From: Siphonodentalium dalli
Taxonomy: Eukaryota; Mollusca; Scaphopoda; Gadilida; Siphonodentaliidae
NCBI GenBank assembly: GCA_032622095.1
Contig: CP136069.1
Span: 65,059,319 to 65,123,318, forward strand
Direction: 5' to 3'
Length of the DNA stretch: 64,000 nt
Shown: positions 34,821 through 47,802 of the stretch, one piece after another
Position numbering within the stretch: the stretch's first letter is position 1
Layout of the letters: the number at the start of each line of letters is the position of its first letter
Notes under the pieces: model-generated
Seen by the model: only the letters and a program-made list of their open reading frames with translations
Told to the model about the DNA's origin: nothing
Database searches by the model: none
Made by a program: the position numbers and the translations under genes

Positions 34821-35269
34821 CGTGCCTAAATCTAAATGGAGTGAGTCCCGACACAACACGTTGCAAAATATTGAGTTTGAAGTATCTGTTGACAAAGCTC
34901 CAAGTAAGGGATAGAGGGTAGGCTGCAGGCCGGAGCAAACCCTCGCTTCCCTCATTAATGTAATGTAAACATCCGGTAACATACAGGTTACTGGCCCGGT
35001 GCCCGCAGGGGTCACAGGTCGAGGAGTTCAGAATGAGGTTACTGGGTGCAAATACCGGGAATGCATCAGCTGGCGGTATCGTTAAGCCGCCAATTGAAAA
35101 TGGTGTTATGCCGTTGAAAACTGTTCTCATTGCGTGTTCTTTTCTTAATATTTATTAAAAAGTGGACCTTTGATTAAGTAATTTTTTAAACAAAACAATA
35201 ACATTATTCCATTAATGAACAATTAAAATGTTAAACCAATAAACATTTGTACTGTGCATTTATATTTGT
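34821..35269 (-). promoter_or_regulatory. Upstream region of FMO gene A
   Basis: 450 bases between the ATG and the satellite. It should hold the 5' untranslated region and core promoter. No clear TATA box or initiator is assignable by eye. Confidence 0.35.
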
Positions 35270-38200
35270 CAACTGGGATCCAGTAATACTTTTCATCAAA
35301 GGAACATCCCTATGACAATTTTTTCCAAATTCCCATGGTTATAAAAAGGGAATTAGGGGTCCTTGGGGGCTTGCTTCCCTCATATGGGGTACTTATTGGC
35401 ATGAAATTGGGGGGAAAACCCCTATTTTAATATCATCAGCATCCCTGGCTCCATGAATTTGTGTCTCCACCCGGAACTGTAGTAATTTTTATTAAAGGGA
35501 CATCTCCTGAACATACACATATAAGACGCATGGTCATAAAAAGGGAATTAGGGGTTACAGGGGGCCTGCTTCCCTCATGTGGTGTGCCTATATAGACTCG
35601 AAAATTGAAGAAAACACATATTTCCTAATGCATATCAGCATACATGCCCCATGAAAGTGTGTCTCCACCCGGAGCTCTAGTGTATTTGATAAAAGATACA
35701 TCTCCTGCACAGATATATACAAGTTCCATGGTCATAAAAAGGGAATTATGGATCCCTGGGGGATTGCTTCCCTCATATGGTGTACATATTGAGTTAAAAT
35801 TGGGTAAAAACCCCTATTTTCATTTCATCAGTATCCCTGCCCCATGCAAGTATGTCTCCATATCGGAGCACTGGTGTATTTGAATAAAGGGGCAACTCCT
35901 GCACAGCCATATATAAGATCCATGGTCATAATAAGTGAATTAGAGGTTACATGGGGGCCTGCTTCCCTCATGTGGTGTGCCTATATAGACTCGAAAATTG
36001 AAGAACAAACATATTTCCTAATGCATATCAGCATACATGCCCCATGCATGTGTGTCTCCACCGGAGCTCTAGTGTATTTGATAAAAGGGACATCTCCTGC
36101 ACAGATATATAGAAGTTCCACGGTCATAAAAAGGGAATTAGGGATCCCTGGGGGATTGCTTCCCTCATATGGTGTACTTAATTAATATTGACTTAAAATT
36201 GGGTAAAAACCCATATTTTCATGTCATCAGCATCCCTGCCCCATGCAAGTATGTCTCAACCCCGGAGCTCTGGTGTATTTGAATAAAGGGGCATCTCCAG
36301 CACATATATATATAAGATCCATGGTCATAACAAGGGAATTAGGGGTTACAGGGGGCCTGCTTCCCTCATGTGGTGTGCCTATATAGACCGGAAAATTGAA
36401 GAAAACACATATTTCCTAATGTATATCAGCATACATGCCCCATGCATGTGTGTCTCCACCCGGAGCTTTAGTGTATTTGATAAAAGGTGCATCTCCTGCA
36501 CAGATATATAAAAGTTCCATGGTCATAAAAAGGGAATTAGGGGTCCCTGGGGGCTTGCTTCCCTCATATGGTGTACTTATTGACTCAAAATTGGGTAAAA
36601 CCCCCTATTTTCATGTCATCAGCATCCCTGCCCCATGCAAGTACATCTCCAGCCCGGAGCTCTGGTGAATTTGAATAAAGGGGCATCTCCTGCACAGATA
36701 CATATAAGATCCATGGTCATAAAAAGGGAATTAGGGATTACAGGGGGGCTGCTTCCCTCATGTGGTGTGCCTATATATATAGACGCGAAAATTGAAGAAA
36801 AAACATATTTCCTAATGCATATCAGCATACATGCCCCATGAAAGTGTGTCTCCACCCGGAGCTTTAGTGTATTTGATAAAAGGTACATCTCCTGCACAGA
36901 TATATACAATTCCATGGTCAAAAAAAGGGAATTAGGGGTCCCTGGGGGCTTGCTTCCCTCATATGGTGTACTTATTGACTCAAAATTGGGTAAAAACCCC
37001 TATTTTCATGTCATCAGCATCCCTGCCCCATGCAAGTACATCTCCAGCCCGGAGCTCTGGTGAATTTGAATAAAGGGGCATCTCCTGCACAGATACATAT
37101 AAGATCCATGGTCATAAAAAGGGAATTAGGGGTTACAGGGGGGCTGCTTCCCTCATGTGGTGTGCCTATATAGACGCGAAAATTGAAGAAAAAACATATT
37201 TCCTAATGCATATCAGCATACATGCCCCACGAAAGTGTGTCTCCACCCGGAGCTTTAGTGTATTTGATAAAAGGTACATCTCCTGCACAGATAAATACAA
37301 GTTCCATGGTAAAAAAAAAGGGAATTAGGAGTCCCTGGGGGCTTGCTTCCCTCAAATGGTGTACTTATTGACTCAAAATTGGGTAAAAACCCCTATTTTC
37401 ACGTCATCAGCATCCCTGCCCCATGCAAGTATGTCTCCAGCCCGGAGCTCTGGTGTATTTGAATAAAGGGGCATCTCCTGCACAGATACATATAAGATCC
37501 ATGGTCATAAATAGGGAATTAGGGGTTACAGGGGGCCTGCTTCCCTCATGTGGTGTGCCTATATAGACGCGAAAATTGAAGAAAAAACATATTTCCTAAT
37601 GCATATCAGCATTCATGCCCCATGAAAGTGTGTCTCCACCCGGATATGTAGTGTATTTGATAAAATGTACATCTCCTGCACAGATATATGCAAGTTCCAT
37701 GGTCATAAATAGGGAATTAGGGGTCCATGGGGGCTTGCTTCCCTCATATGGTGTACTTATTGACTCAAAATTGGGTAAAAACCCCTATTTTCATGTCATC
37801 AGCATCCCTACCCCATGCAAGTACATCACCAGCCCGGAGCTCTGGTATATTTGAATAAAGGGGCATCTCCTGTACAGATACATATAAGAGCCATGGTCAT
37901 AAAAAGGGAATTAGGGATTACGGGGGGCTGCTTCCCTCATGTGGTGTGCCTATATAGATGCGAAAATTGAAGAAAAAACATATTTCCTAATGCATATCAG
38001 CATTCATGCCCCATGAAAGTGTGTCTCCACCCGGATATTTAGTGTATTTGATAAAATGTACATCTCCTGCACAGATATATGCAAGTTCCATGGTCATAAA
38101 TAGGGAATTAGGGGTCCCTGGGGGCTTGCTTCCCTCATATGGTGTACTTATTGACTCAAAATTGGGTAAAAACCCCTATTTTCATATCATCAGCATCCCT

Positions 38201-41200
38201 GCCCCGTGCAAGTATGTCTCCAGCCCGGAGCTCTGGTGTATTTGAATAAAGGGGCATCTCCTGCACCTATACATATAAGATCCATGGTCATAAAAAGGGA
38301 ATTAGGGGTTACAGGGGGGCTGCTTCCCTCATGTGGTGTGCCTATATAGACGCGAAAATTGAAGAAAAAACATATTTCCTAATGCATATCAGCATACATG
38401 CCCCATGAAAGTGTGTCTCCACCCGCAGCTTTAGTGTATTTGATAAAAGGTACATCTCCTGCACATATATATACAAGTTCCATGGTCATAAAAAGGGAAT
38501 TAGGGGTCCCTGGGGGCTTGCTTCCCTCATATGGTGTACTTATTGACTCAAAATTGGGTAAAAACCCCTATTTTCATATCATCAGCATCCCTGCCCCATG
38601 CCAGTATGTCTCCAGCCCGGAACTCTGGTGTATTTGAATAAAGGGGCATCTCCTGCACAGATACATATAAGATCCATGGTCATAAATAGGGAAGTAGGGG
38701 TCCCTGGGGGCTTGCTTCCCTCATATGGTGTACTTATTGACTCAAAATTGGGTAAAAACCCCTATTTTCATGTCATCAGCAGCCCTGCCCCATACAAGTA
38801 CATCTCCAGCCCGGAGCTGTGGTGTATTTGAATAAAGGGGCATCTCCTGCACAGATACATATAAGATCCATGGTCATAAAAAGGGAATTAGGGGTTACAG
38901 GGGGCCTGCTTCCCTCATGTGGTGTGCCTATATAGACGCGAAAATTGCAGAAAAAACATATTTCCTAATGCATATCAGCATTCATGCCCCATGAAAGTGT
39001 GTCTCCACCCGGATCTTTAGTGTATTTGATAAAAGGTACATCTCCTGCACAGATATATACAAGTTCCATGGTCATAAAAATGGAATTATGGGTCCCTGGG
39101 GGCTTGCTTCCCTCATATGGTGTACTTATTGACTCAAAATTGGGTAAAAACCCCTATTTTCATATCATCAGCATCCCTGCCCCATGCAAGTATGTCTCCA
39201 GCCCGGAACTCTGGTGTATTTGAATAAAGGGGCATCTCCTGCACAGATACATATAAGATCCATGGTCATAAATAGGGAAGTAGGGGTCCCTGGGGGCTTG
39301 CTTCCCTCATATGGTGTACTTATTGACTCAAAATTGGGTAAAAACCCCTATTTTCATGTCATCAGCATCCCTGCCCCATGCAAGTACATCTCCAGCCCGG
39401 AGCTGTGGTGTATTTGAATAAAGGGGCATCTCCTGCACAGATACATATAAGATCCATGGTCATAAAAAGGGAATTAGGGTTACAGGGGGCCTGCTTCCCT
39501 CATGTGGTGTGCCTATATAGACGCGAAAATTGAAGAAAAAACATATTTCCTAATGCATATCAGCATACATGCCCCATGAAAGTGTGTCTCCACCGGAGCT
39601 TTAGTGTATTTCATAATTCATAAAAGGGACATCTCCTGCACAGATATATACAAGTTCCATGGTCATAAAAAGGGAATTAGGGGTCCCTGGGGGCTTGCTT
39701 CCCTCATATGGTGTACTTATTGACTCAAAATTGGGTAAAAACCCCTATTTTCATGTCATCAGCATCCCTGCCCCATGCAAGTATGTCTCCAGCCCGGAGC
39801 TCTGGTGTATTTGAATAAAGGGGCATCTCCTGCACAGATACATATAAGATCCATGGTCATAAATAGGTAATTAGGGGTTACAGGGGGCCTGCTTCCCTCA
39901 TGTGGTGTGCCTATATAGACGCGAAAATTGAAGAAAAAACATATTTCCTAATGCATATCAGCATACATGCCCCATGAAAGTGTGTCTCCACCGGAGCTTT
40001 AGTGTATTTCATAATTCATAAAAGGGACATCTCCTGCACAGATATATACAAGTTCCATGGTCATAAAAAGGGAATTAGGGGTCCCTGGGGGCTTGCTTCC
40101 CTCATATGGTGTACTTATTGACTCAAAATTGGGTAAAAACCCCTATTTTCATATCATCAGCATCCCTGCCCCGTGCAAGTATGTCTCCAGCCCGGAGCTC
40201 TGGTGTATTTGAATAAAGGGGCATCTCCTGCACCTATACATATAAGATCCATGGTCATAAAAAGGGAATTAGGGGTTACAGGGGGGCTGCTTCCCTCATG
40301 TGGTGTGCCTATATAGACGCGAAAATTGAAGAAAAAACATATTTCCTAATGCATATCAGCATACATGCCCCATGAAAGTGTGTCTCCACCCGCAGCTTTA
40401 GTGTATTTGATAAAAGGTACATCTCCTGCACATATATATACAAGTTCCATGGTCATAAAAAGGGAATTAGGGGTCCCTGGGGGCTTGCTTCCCTCATATG
40501 GTGTACTTATTGACTCAAAATTGGGTAAAAACCCCTATTTTCATATCATCAGCATCCCTGCCCCATGCCAGTATGTCTCCAGCCCGGAACTCTGGTGTAT
40601 TTGAATAAAGGGGCATCTCCTGCACAGATACATATAAGATCCATGGTCATAAATAGGGAAGTAGGGGTCCCTGGGGGCTTGCTTCCCTCATATGGTGTAC
40701 TTATTGACTCAAAATTGGGTAAAAACCCCTATTTTCATGTCATCAGCAGCCCTGCCCCATACAAGTACATCTCCAGCCCGGAGCTGTGGTGTATTTGAAT
40801 AAAGTGGCATCTCCTGCACAGATACATATAAGATCCATGGTCATAAAAAGGGAATTAGGGGTTACAGGGGGCCTGCTTCCCTCATGTGGTGTGCCTATAT
40901 AGACGCGAAAATTGCAGAAAAAACATATTTCCTAATGCATATCAGCATTCATGCCCCATGAAAGTGTGTCTCCACCCGGATCTTTAGTGTATTTGATAAA
41001 AGGTACATCTCCTGCACAGATATATACAAGTTCCATGGTCATAAAAATGGAATTATGGGTCCCTGGGGGGCTTGCTTCCCTCATATGGTGTACTTATTGA
41101 CTCAAAATTGGGTAAAAACCCCTATTTTCATATCATCAGCATCCCTGCCCCATGCAAGTATGTCTCCAGCCCGGAGCTGTGGTGTATTTGAATAAAGGGG

Positions 41201-42856
41201 CATCTCCTGCACAGATACATATAAGATCCATGGTCATAAAAAGGGAATTAGGGTTACAGGGGGCCTGCTTCCCTCATGTGGTGTGCCTATATAGACGCGA
41301 AAATTGAAGAAAAAACATATTTCCTAATGCATATCAGCATACATGCCCCATGAAAGTGTGTCTCCACCGGAGCTTTAGTGTATTTCATAATTCATAAAAG
41401 GGACATCTCCTGCACAGATATATACAAGTTCCATGGTCATAAAAAGGGAATTAGGGGTCCCTGGGGGCTTGCTTCCCTCATATGGTGTACTTATTGACTC
41501 AAAATTGGGTAAAAACCCCTATTTTCATATCATCAGCATCCCTGCCCCATGCAAGTATGTCTCCAGCCCGGAGCTCTGGTGTATTTGAATAAAGGGGCAT
41601 CTCCTGCACAGATACATATAAGATCCATGGTCATAAATAGGTAATTAGGGGTTACAGGGGGCCTGCTTCCCTCATGTGGTGTGCCTATATAGACGCGAAA
41701 ATTGAAGAAAAAACATATTTCCTAATGCATATCAGCATACATGCCCCATGAAAGTGTGTCTCCACCCGGAGCTTTAGTGTATTTGATAAAAGGGACACCT
41801 CCTGCACAGACATATACAAGTTCCATGGTCATAAAAAGGGAAGTAGGGGTCCCTGGAGGCTTGCTTCCCTCATATGGTGTACTTATTGACTCAAAATTGG
41901 GTAAAAACCCCTATTTTCATGTCATCAGCATCCCTGCCCCATGCAAGTACATCTCCAGCCCGGAGCTGTGGTGTATTTGAATAAAGGGGCATCTCCTGCA
42001 CAGATACATATAAGATCCATGGTCATAAAAAGGGAATTAGGGGTTACAGGGGGGGGGGCTGCTTCCCTCATGTGGTGTGCCTATATAGACGCGAAAATTG
42101 AAGAAAAAACATATTTCCTAATGCATATCAGCATACATGCCCAATGAAAGTGTGTCACCACCCGCAGCTTTAGTGTATTTGATAAAAGGGACATCTCCTG
42201 CACAGATATATACAAGTTCCATGGTCATAAAAATGGAATTAGTGGTCCCTGGGGGCTTGCTTCCCTCATATGGTGTACTTATTGACTCAAAATTGGGTAA
42301 AAACCCCTATTTTCATGTCATCAGCATCCCTGCCCCATGCAAGTACATCTCCAGCCCGGAGCTGTGGTGTATTTGAATAAAGGGGCATCTCCTGCACAGA
42401 TACATATAAGATCCATGGTCATAGAAAGGGAATTAGGGGTTACAAGGGGGCTTCTTCCCTCATTTGGTGTGCCTATATAGATGCGAAAATTGAAGAAAAA
42501 ACATATTTCCTAATGCATATCAGCATACATGCCCCATGAATGTGTGTCTCCACCCGGAGCTCTAGTGTATTTGATAAAAGGGACATCTCATGCACAGATA
42601 TATACACTATACATGGTCATACAATGGGAATTAGGGGTTAGTTTGTGTCTGCTTCCCTCATATGGTGGGCATATATTCTCGAAAATTGAAGAAAAAATAT
42701 ATCCAAATGCATATATCCATCCCTGACACAAGATTTTGTGTCTACCTCCCGGAGCTCCATTGTATGTCAGTATATTTTCCATTGTCATAAAAAGGGAATG
42801 AGGTCTTACTCGGGGCTTCCTTCATCATATGGTGGGTCTATATTGACTCGAAAAAA
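35270..42856. repeat. 7.6-kb satellite, ~195-bp monomer in ~390-bp dimers
   Basis: Two related half-units alternate. One has 'CATGCCCCATGAAAGTGTGT' and 'TTGATAAAAGG.ACATCTCC'; the other 'CATGCAAGTATGTCTCCAGC' and 'TTGAATAAAGGGGCATCTCC'. Both share 'CCATGGTCATAAAAAGGGAA' and 'CTTCCCTCAT.TGGTGT'. Most dimers are about 392 bp; 586-bp trimers start at 38398, 38984 and 40365. Outer units (before 35640, after 42530) are more diverged. A 79-codon ORF recurs in each dimer but is best explained by repetition. Confidence 0.95.
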
Positions 42857-44800
42857 TCAATAAGCGCCCAGTCAATGTTTTATATGCATGATACTGTTAA
42901 AGCACTGTGAATTATTTTTCACTTATGTATCATGCAAAAATATGAACAACACTGATTTAATGCTTATGCATCCGTACTAGTTAAATCTTCTGCATGATAT
43001 TTTCGCAATAGATATATATCACATTATAAATTTAAATCTCATGTTTTTTTTATTCTCAATTTCAGCGTAAACACCAGATGAAAATCAATGACCATTATGT
43101 AGTGATTGCAGCTCTTGTTGTTACCCCTAATGTAATCTAATCGGTGATATACTGGTGGATTCTTCTTATGACGCCACTATAGTCCATCTAAAATTACAAA
43201 CTAGGCCATGCACACACATCCAGTTTTTTAATAGTCGTCAGTGGCGATATATTTGCACCATTTCGTTACTAAATCGCCTATGTATGCAGTGCATAACCAC
43301 AGCAGCAACGGGGCCATGCTTTTGGATTCTTCTTGTGCCACTACTAGTCCATCTAAACAAGACAGTCAATGACTGTGTGTCGCTCACCAGACTGTAAAGA
43401 CTGAGAAGACGGGGACTCTGAAGACTACAAGAGTCAGTACTTGACAAAATCACTTAAGACAAGTAGTTTTAAACATGGACATAGCTGGAAGTTCTCAGAT
43501 GAGCAGGGCTCTTCACCTTTAAATTTCTAATTGCACACCACTGACAAATATCCGACCTCTTACCTTTTAAAGAGGACAACCATACCACAGTACTAAGTTC
43601 ACAAAAATCCTTTTGTACATCCCTCTTAGGTTGAATTTTACGACTGGTACCATTACTTCAAGCTCTCAAACGTTTGAAAATTACCAACCTGACACCCCCC
43701 ATTATGGACTTGTTATGGACTTTTTCGGGTGCGAGAAATTGATAAGTTAGTGCTCAGGCACTTTGCCAACCTGGGGAATGTTATCATTCTACTAACATCA
43801 CTGAAAATTTCCAAAAAAATCTACCACACCACTTGATAGAGAACATCGTCTGAACTACTCCAAATTGTAAATATTTACATCTCGATTCGGGGCGCAACTA
43901 TCGGCTATAATTAAACAAAAATGATTTCGCCATCGAGAGTCATTGCATTTAACTAATATATAAGAATGACGTTGTGTATCATCCATTTAGATTAATATTC
44001 GTAACAAATAACTACTTTGAGAAAGATTATTCTTAATTTCTATTTGATCACTCTGCCCGTTGTCTGCCGGAGTGTTTCACATCACTTTAATCAAGGAAGA
44101 CTGTTCAGAAAAACTGCATTTCAAGATCACCAAACAACTTTCCTTTTTAGGGCCACCACATCTTTCCAAAGATGTACTTCTTCCATTTTGCTATCAAAGA
44201 CCGAAAAATATCGTTAAACTAGAGATCCAAATACCCACTAAGGGCCCCTATATCTTGAAATATTAAAGACCGAGAATGTCGTTAAACTATAAAGACCGAA
44301 AAATGTCGTTAAACTAGAGATCCAAATACCCCCTATATCTTGAGATATTATAAAGAAGTTGATCTATTTTGTAACTTGGCTTTTAGTCGCTGGGCTCCGG
44401 CATCTGGGCTTTTAGTCACAACTGAAATAAAAATAAGTGCGAATATCTTGGAGCGAATTTCTGCAACAATTTCACGCCTGGTGGACCCATTTGGAAAAAA
44501 ATACATTCCCTGTGTCTAATTCTACATTTTGATATACTATACGCCCCATTATATTGAATATACCGGCTGAAATCGATCCTGTAATTGTAAACATCGAGTC
44601 TATTTTTAGCTGTTTTATCGGAGCGTGTTCGCCATTTCAATATTCGCACTAAAACAGCCATATTGTAGCTAAAAACGAATGCACAGTATTCCACTGCGTT
44701 ATTTGATACCTAAAACTTGTTGTTTGCTAGTGTATTCATCGAGAAATCTAAATTCTAAACATTAATGTCGAACGCAGTTTTTCGTGTTTGTGGCATTTTA
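42857..44800. other. Intergenic, one dispersed repeat
   Basis: Bases 43350-43500 are a copy of the 15190-15480 repeat. Near 44200-44345 a short tandem motif 'AAAGACCGA.AATGTCGTTA' / 'AGAGATCCAAATACCC' occurs. No gene is recognised. Confidence 0.55.
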
Positions 44801-45200
44801 TGTTAGGTCAGTTGTCGACCGGATAATGTAACTTCCGGTGTCCGGTCAGTGGCGGGGTTAATATGTGTGGATAGGGCGAATGTGGGCCTTTCGTTAGACA
44901 CCAAAAGTAGCCCTCTATGCGCTGTATTCCTCGAGCTATCGGCCGTCCCACGCAATTTGAAAATCCTGTCCCGCAGATTGTCATGCTATCCCAAATTCCA
45001 CCCCATGTTAGGTCAGTTGTCGATCAAATAATGCAACTTCTGGTGTTTGGTTAGTGGCGGGGTTAATATGATTGGATAGGGCGAACGTGTGCATTTCGTT
45101 AGACACCAAAATGAGCCCCCTACGCCCTGTATTCCTCGAGATATCGGCCGTCCCACGCAATTTGAAATTCTGTCCCGCAGATTGTCGTTTTGTCCCATAT
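44801..45200. repeat. Tandem duplication, ~205-bp period, two copies
   Basis: Both copies start TGTTAGGTCAGTTGTCGA and share 'TTCGTTAGACACCAAAA' and 'ATCGGCCGTCCCACGCAATT'. Confidence 0.85.
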
Positions 45201-45237
45201 CCCATCCCATCCCGCAGATTGTCATGTCCCTATAGTT

Positions 45238-45743
45238 ATAGGTTAAAAGCAGATGTCGTATTATTATTTGACACATAAGTCTAATATATTGCTATTTTAA
45301 CCGAAGAAACACAAGTAATTGAGACCGTTCCTATGTTTCTCCCTTATAATGAGCACAATTGACTAACAATCACATGAGCCCAGAGCTGCCTTACCTTTCA
45401 CATAACGGGCTATATGGCAATAATATCAAATGCTTTATGGGCTCATTCATTTGATATTAGTTTAGAACAACGTCTCATGCAGTTCTTTTGCAGTATTGAA
45501 CCACATATATATAGTAACTAAAATCAAGTAGGACAAGTTTCGCCTGCCTTATCCCACACCTGTCGTCCCTCAAATTATGGATCTCTGATTATGAATTTAT
45601 GAGAATGGGCTATACCTGGGTCAAACTTAATTCAATATGATGAGATACAATAAATATAATCAAAACAGGGGTTCAGAGACTGATAAATTTGTATTACTAG
45701 ACTAGTGTGTCAAATAATAATACGACATCTGCTTTTAACCTAT
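45238..45743. mobile_element. 506-bp element with ~36-bp terminal inverted repeats
   Basis: The left end 'ATAGGTTAAAAGCAGATGTC' and the right end are reverse complements for about 36 bases ('CGTATTATTATTTGACACA'). The interior is non-coding. Confidence 0.75.
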
Positions 45744-47181
45744 GATAAGTGGTGATAAGCCGGCGACGCTATTGGACGCATTGTATGTGATATTGACGTC
45801 TATACCGGATGTTTACAATTTGACATAGGGCAGACGGGTCTGTTGCTCCCGCAGGGAGCATACCGTCCCTCCAACGTACGGCTCGACCATTTCCGCGTTC
45901 GCAGGTTATTTCATGATATAGGTTCCATAGAGAAAAGTGATGCACCGCATAGTTTTATACGATACAATTTTCATGTTTCGCGCATCAACTCAGTGAAATA
46001 GTGAGATTAGTTTAACCGCAGACGAAAATTTAATTGGTATCTTGCCATAGATGATATCGACAGAGACACCGCTGGTGTTGATATTGGATCATGCAAGTGG
46101 GAAATGGTCGAACCGTTGAGATTGATAGATTACGCCACCCCAAATGTCACATTTGCTTGTATTCAGTGGGAGCATGTCCAAAGCAAATCCTTACATGCAT
46201 TTTTGATTATATTGAATGACCATGCTCGTTTTTTTAAATCTTTTTCGAAAGGATCGAATCGATGAGCGACAAGTAAACATTATTAATTTGTTTACACTCC
46301 AAACTGAACTGATGCAAGCGGAGTAACCCGTTATTAATGCCTCAATAAGAAGATGCAACGCAGCAGTCAGTTGACAACTTCATTCTTGGTGGGGCTATAT
46401 GTATGTGCGGAAAGGAGGGAGGAGAATATTTAGAGCTGAGGGTAACATAGAAAGAGGAACGACCGAATGGAAGCTATATTATATTGCGCATGGTGTCGGT
46501 CATGGTGAATTGATTGCCATGCGTATTCACATGGCTTTTATGCGAACATGACATGCAATCATATGGCGGCCAACAGATGACCATTTCAGACCAAACTTTT
46601 GACCAAAAGCAGAAAAATATGCTACTGTCTAAAAACAACAAATTCTCCACTAACTAATGTTTGAGAACAGTTTCAACTATATTGCTTGTCTAATTGGATG
46701 TGTACAACTGTATATATAGTGATATACTAAAGTGATCATGCATGCTACCCAGATGGGCGTTTCCAGATCCGAAAGAAAGACACCTGGCGAAATAAAGTGG
46801 CCCTGTACGTGTAGCCATGCATTGTTTCCAACCTCTGAGTATCTGACGCCAGAAAAAAACGATAGATTTTGGAGCTATTGTACTGTAGTGAGAGCTGTGT
46901 GTGTGTTGGAAACGCGCTATATAACCTATGAGCTAACCGTCTGTGCCTTTCAGCCCGCATTTTGTTTAATTGTAAATATGTGTATTCCTTGCAGTCCTAT
47001 CTAATTGTTAATACATACATTGTTTGAGTACGCAACAGTATACAAATATATAAATCTTTCATAACTTTACGTATACCAATGCATGGGAACTATTAAATTA
47101 AATGTGCACGGAAAGGCGCATCAGTTAGCTCATATGTTAGAGCATTTCCAGGATAGATAACTCTTGAATTTATACTTTTTT
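45744..47181. other. Intergenic, no gene recognised
   Basis: About 1.4 kb. The only hint is a tRNA-like segment at 47112-47170 (see findings). A 90-codon ORF at 46732-47004 has no motif I recognise. Confidence 0.5.
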
Positions 47182-47635
47182 TTAAAGGTACTCAATCCGA
47201 TTAAACACCCCTTAATTACTATTTCTTTGGATTCGGGGGTAAAATATATTTGATTCGAGTCGAGGAACCTACCCATCAAAGATCAGAGTGATCAGATATC
47301 GATTTTTAAAGTTTGTTATTTCAATTGTTTGTGGCCCAGAAACACACCGCCAAACGAATGGTCTCGGTCAAAATTGCGGATGAAGATGGATAACTCTAAA
47401 AACAAGTGGTAATACGCCAAATTTCGTGAATACACATGTGATAACACGGTCCATTTCGTTATATAAAATGTTGATAAATAACACGTATTGGGAAATTTGA
47501 AACCATAGTTGACAGATGTTAGCATTATTTTGTTATTATCGATTATTATCGATTCTGACAAATCGTATTTTGAAGAAATGTTGTTGTTGTATCTTGATGA
47601 TATGGGGACCCTCTGATCTGATTGAGTACCTTTAA
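47182..47635. mobile_element. TTAA-flanked MITE, family 'AGGTACTCAATCCGAT'
   Basis: TTAA at both ends with AGGTACTCAATCCGAT and ATCTGATTGAGTACCT. Internal 'TTGATTCGAGTCGAGGAACC' is shared with 49113-49600 and with truncated pieces at 7527-7650, 18000-18115 and 32015-32125. Confidence 0.85.
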
Positions 47636-47802
47636 ACATAGGAACTATCGGAATTCAAAGTGAGATAATCAACAGGTCGAAATTATTTGATATGTTTTGG
47701 ACAAGAACATCTTAAAGTTAAATGCAATCGAGCTCAATTCCAAAGAGAACTTGCATCTAGAACATAATAACTGGCAGGTGCAAGATACAAATATAGCTAA
47801 CT

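Noticed and set aside
35644-42376. Recurring 77-80-codon ORFs as a peptide gene family
   Set aside because: They follow the satellite period, begin and end at different places in diverged units, and have no upstream signals; homogenised satellite DNA explains them.
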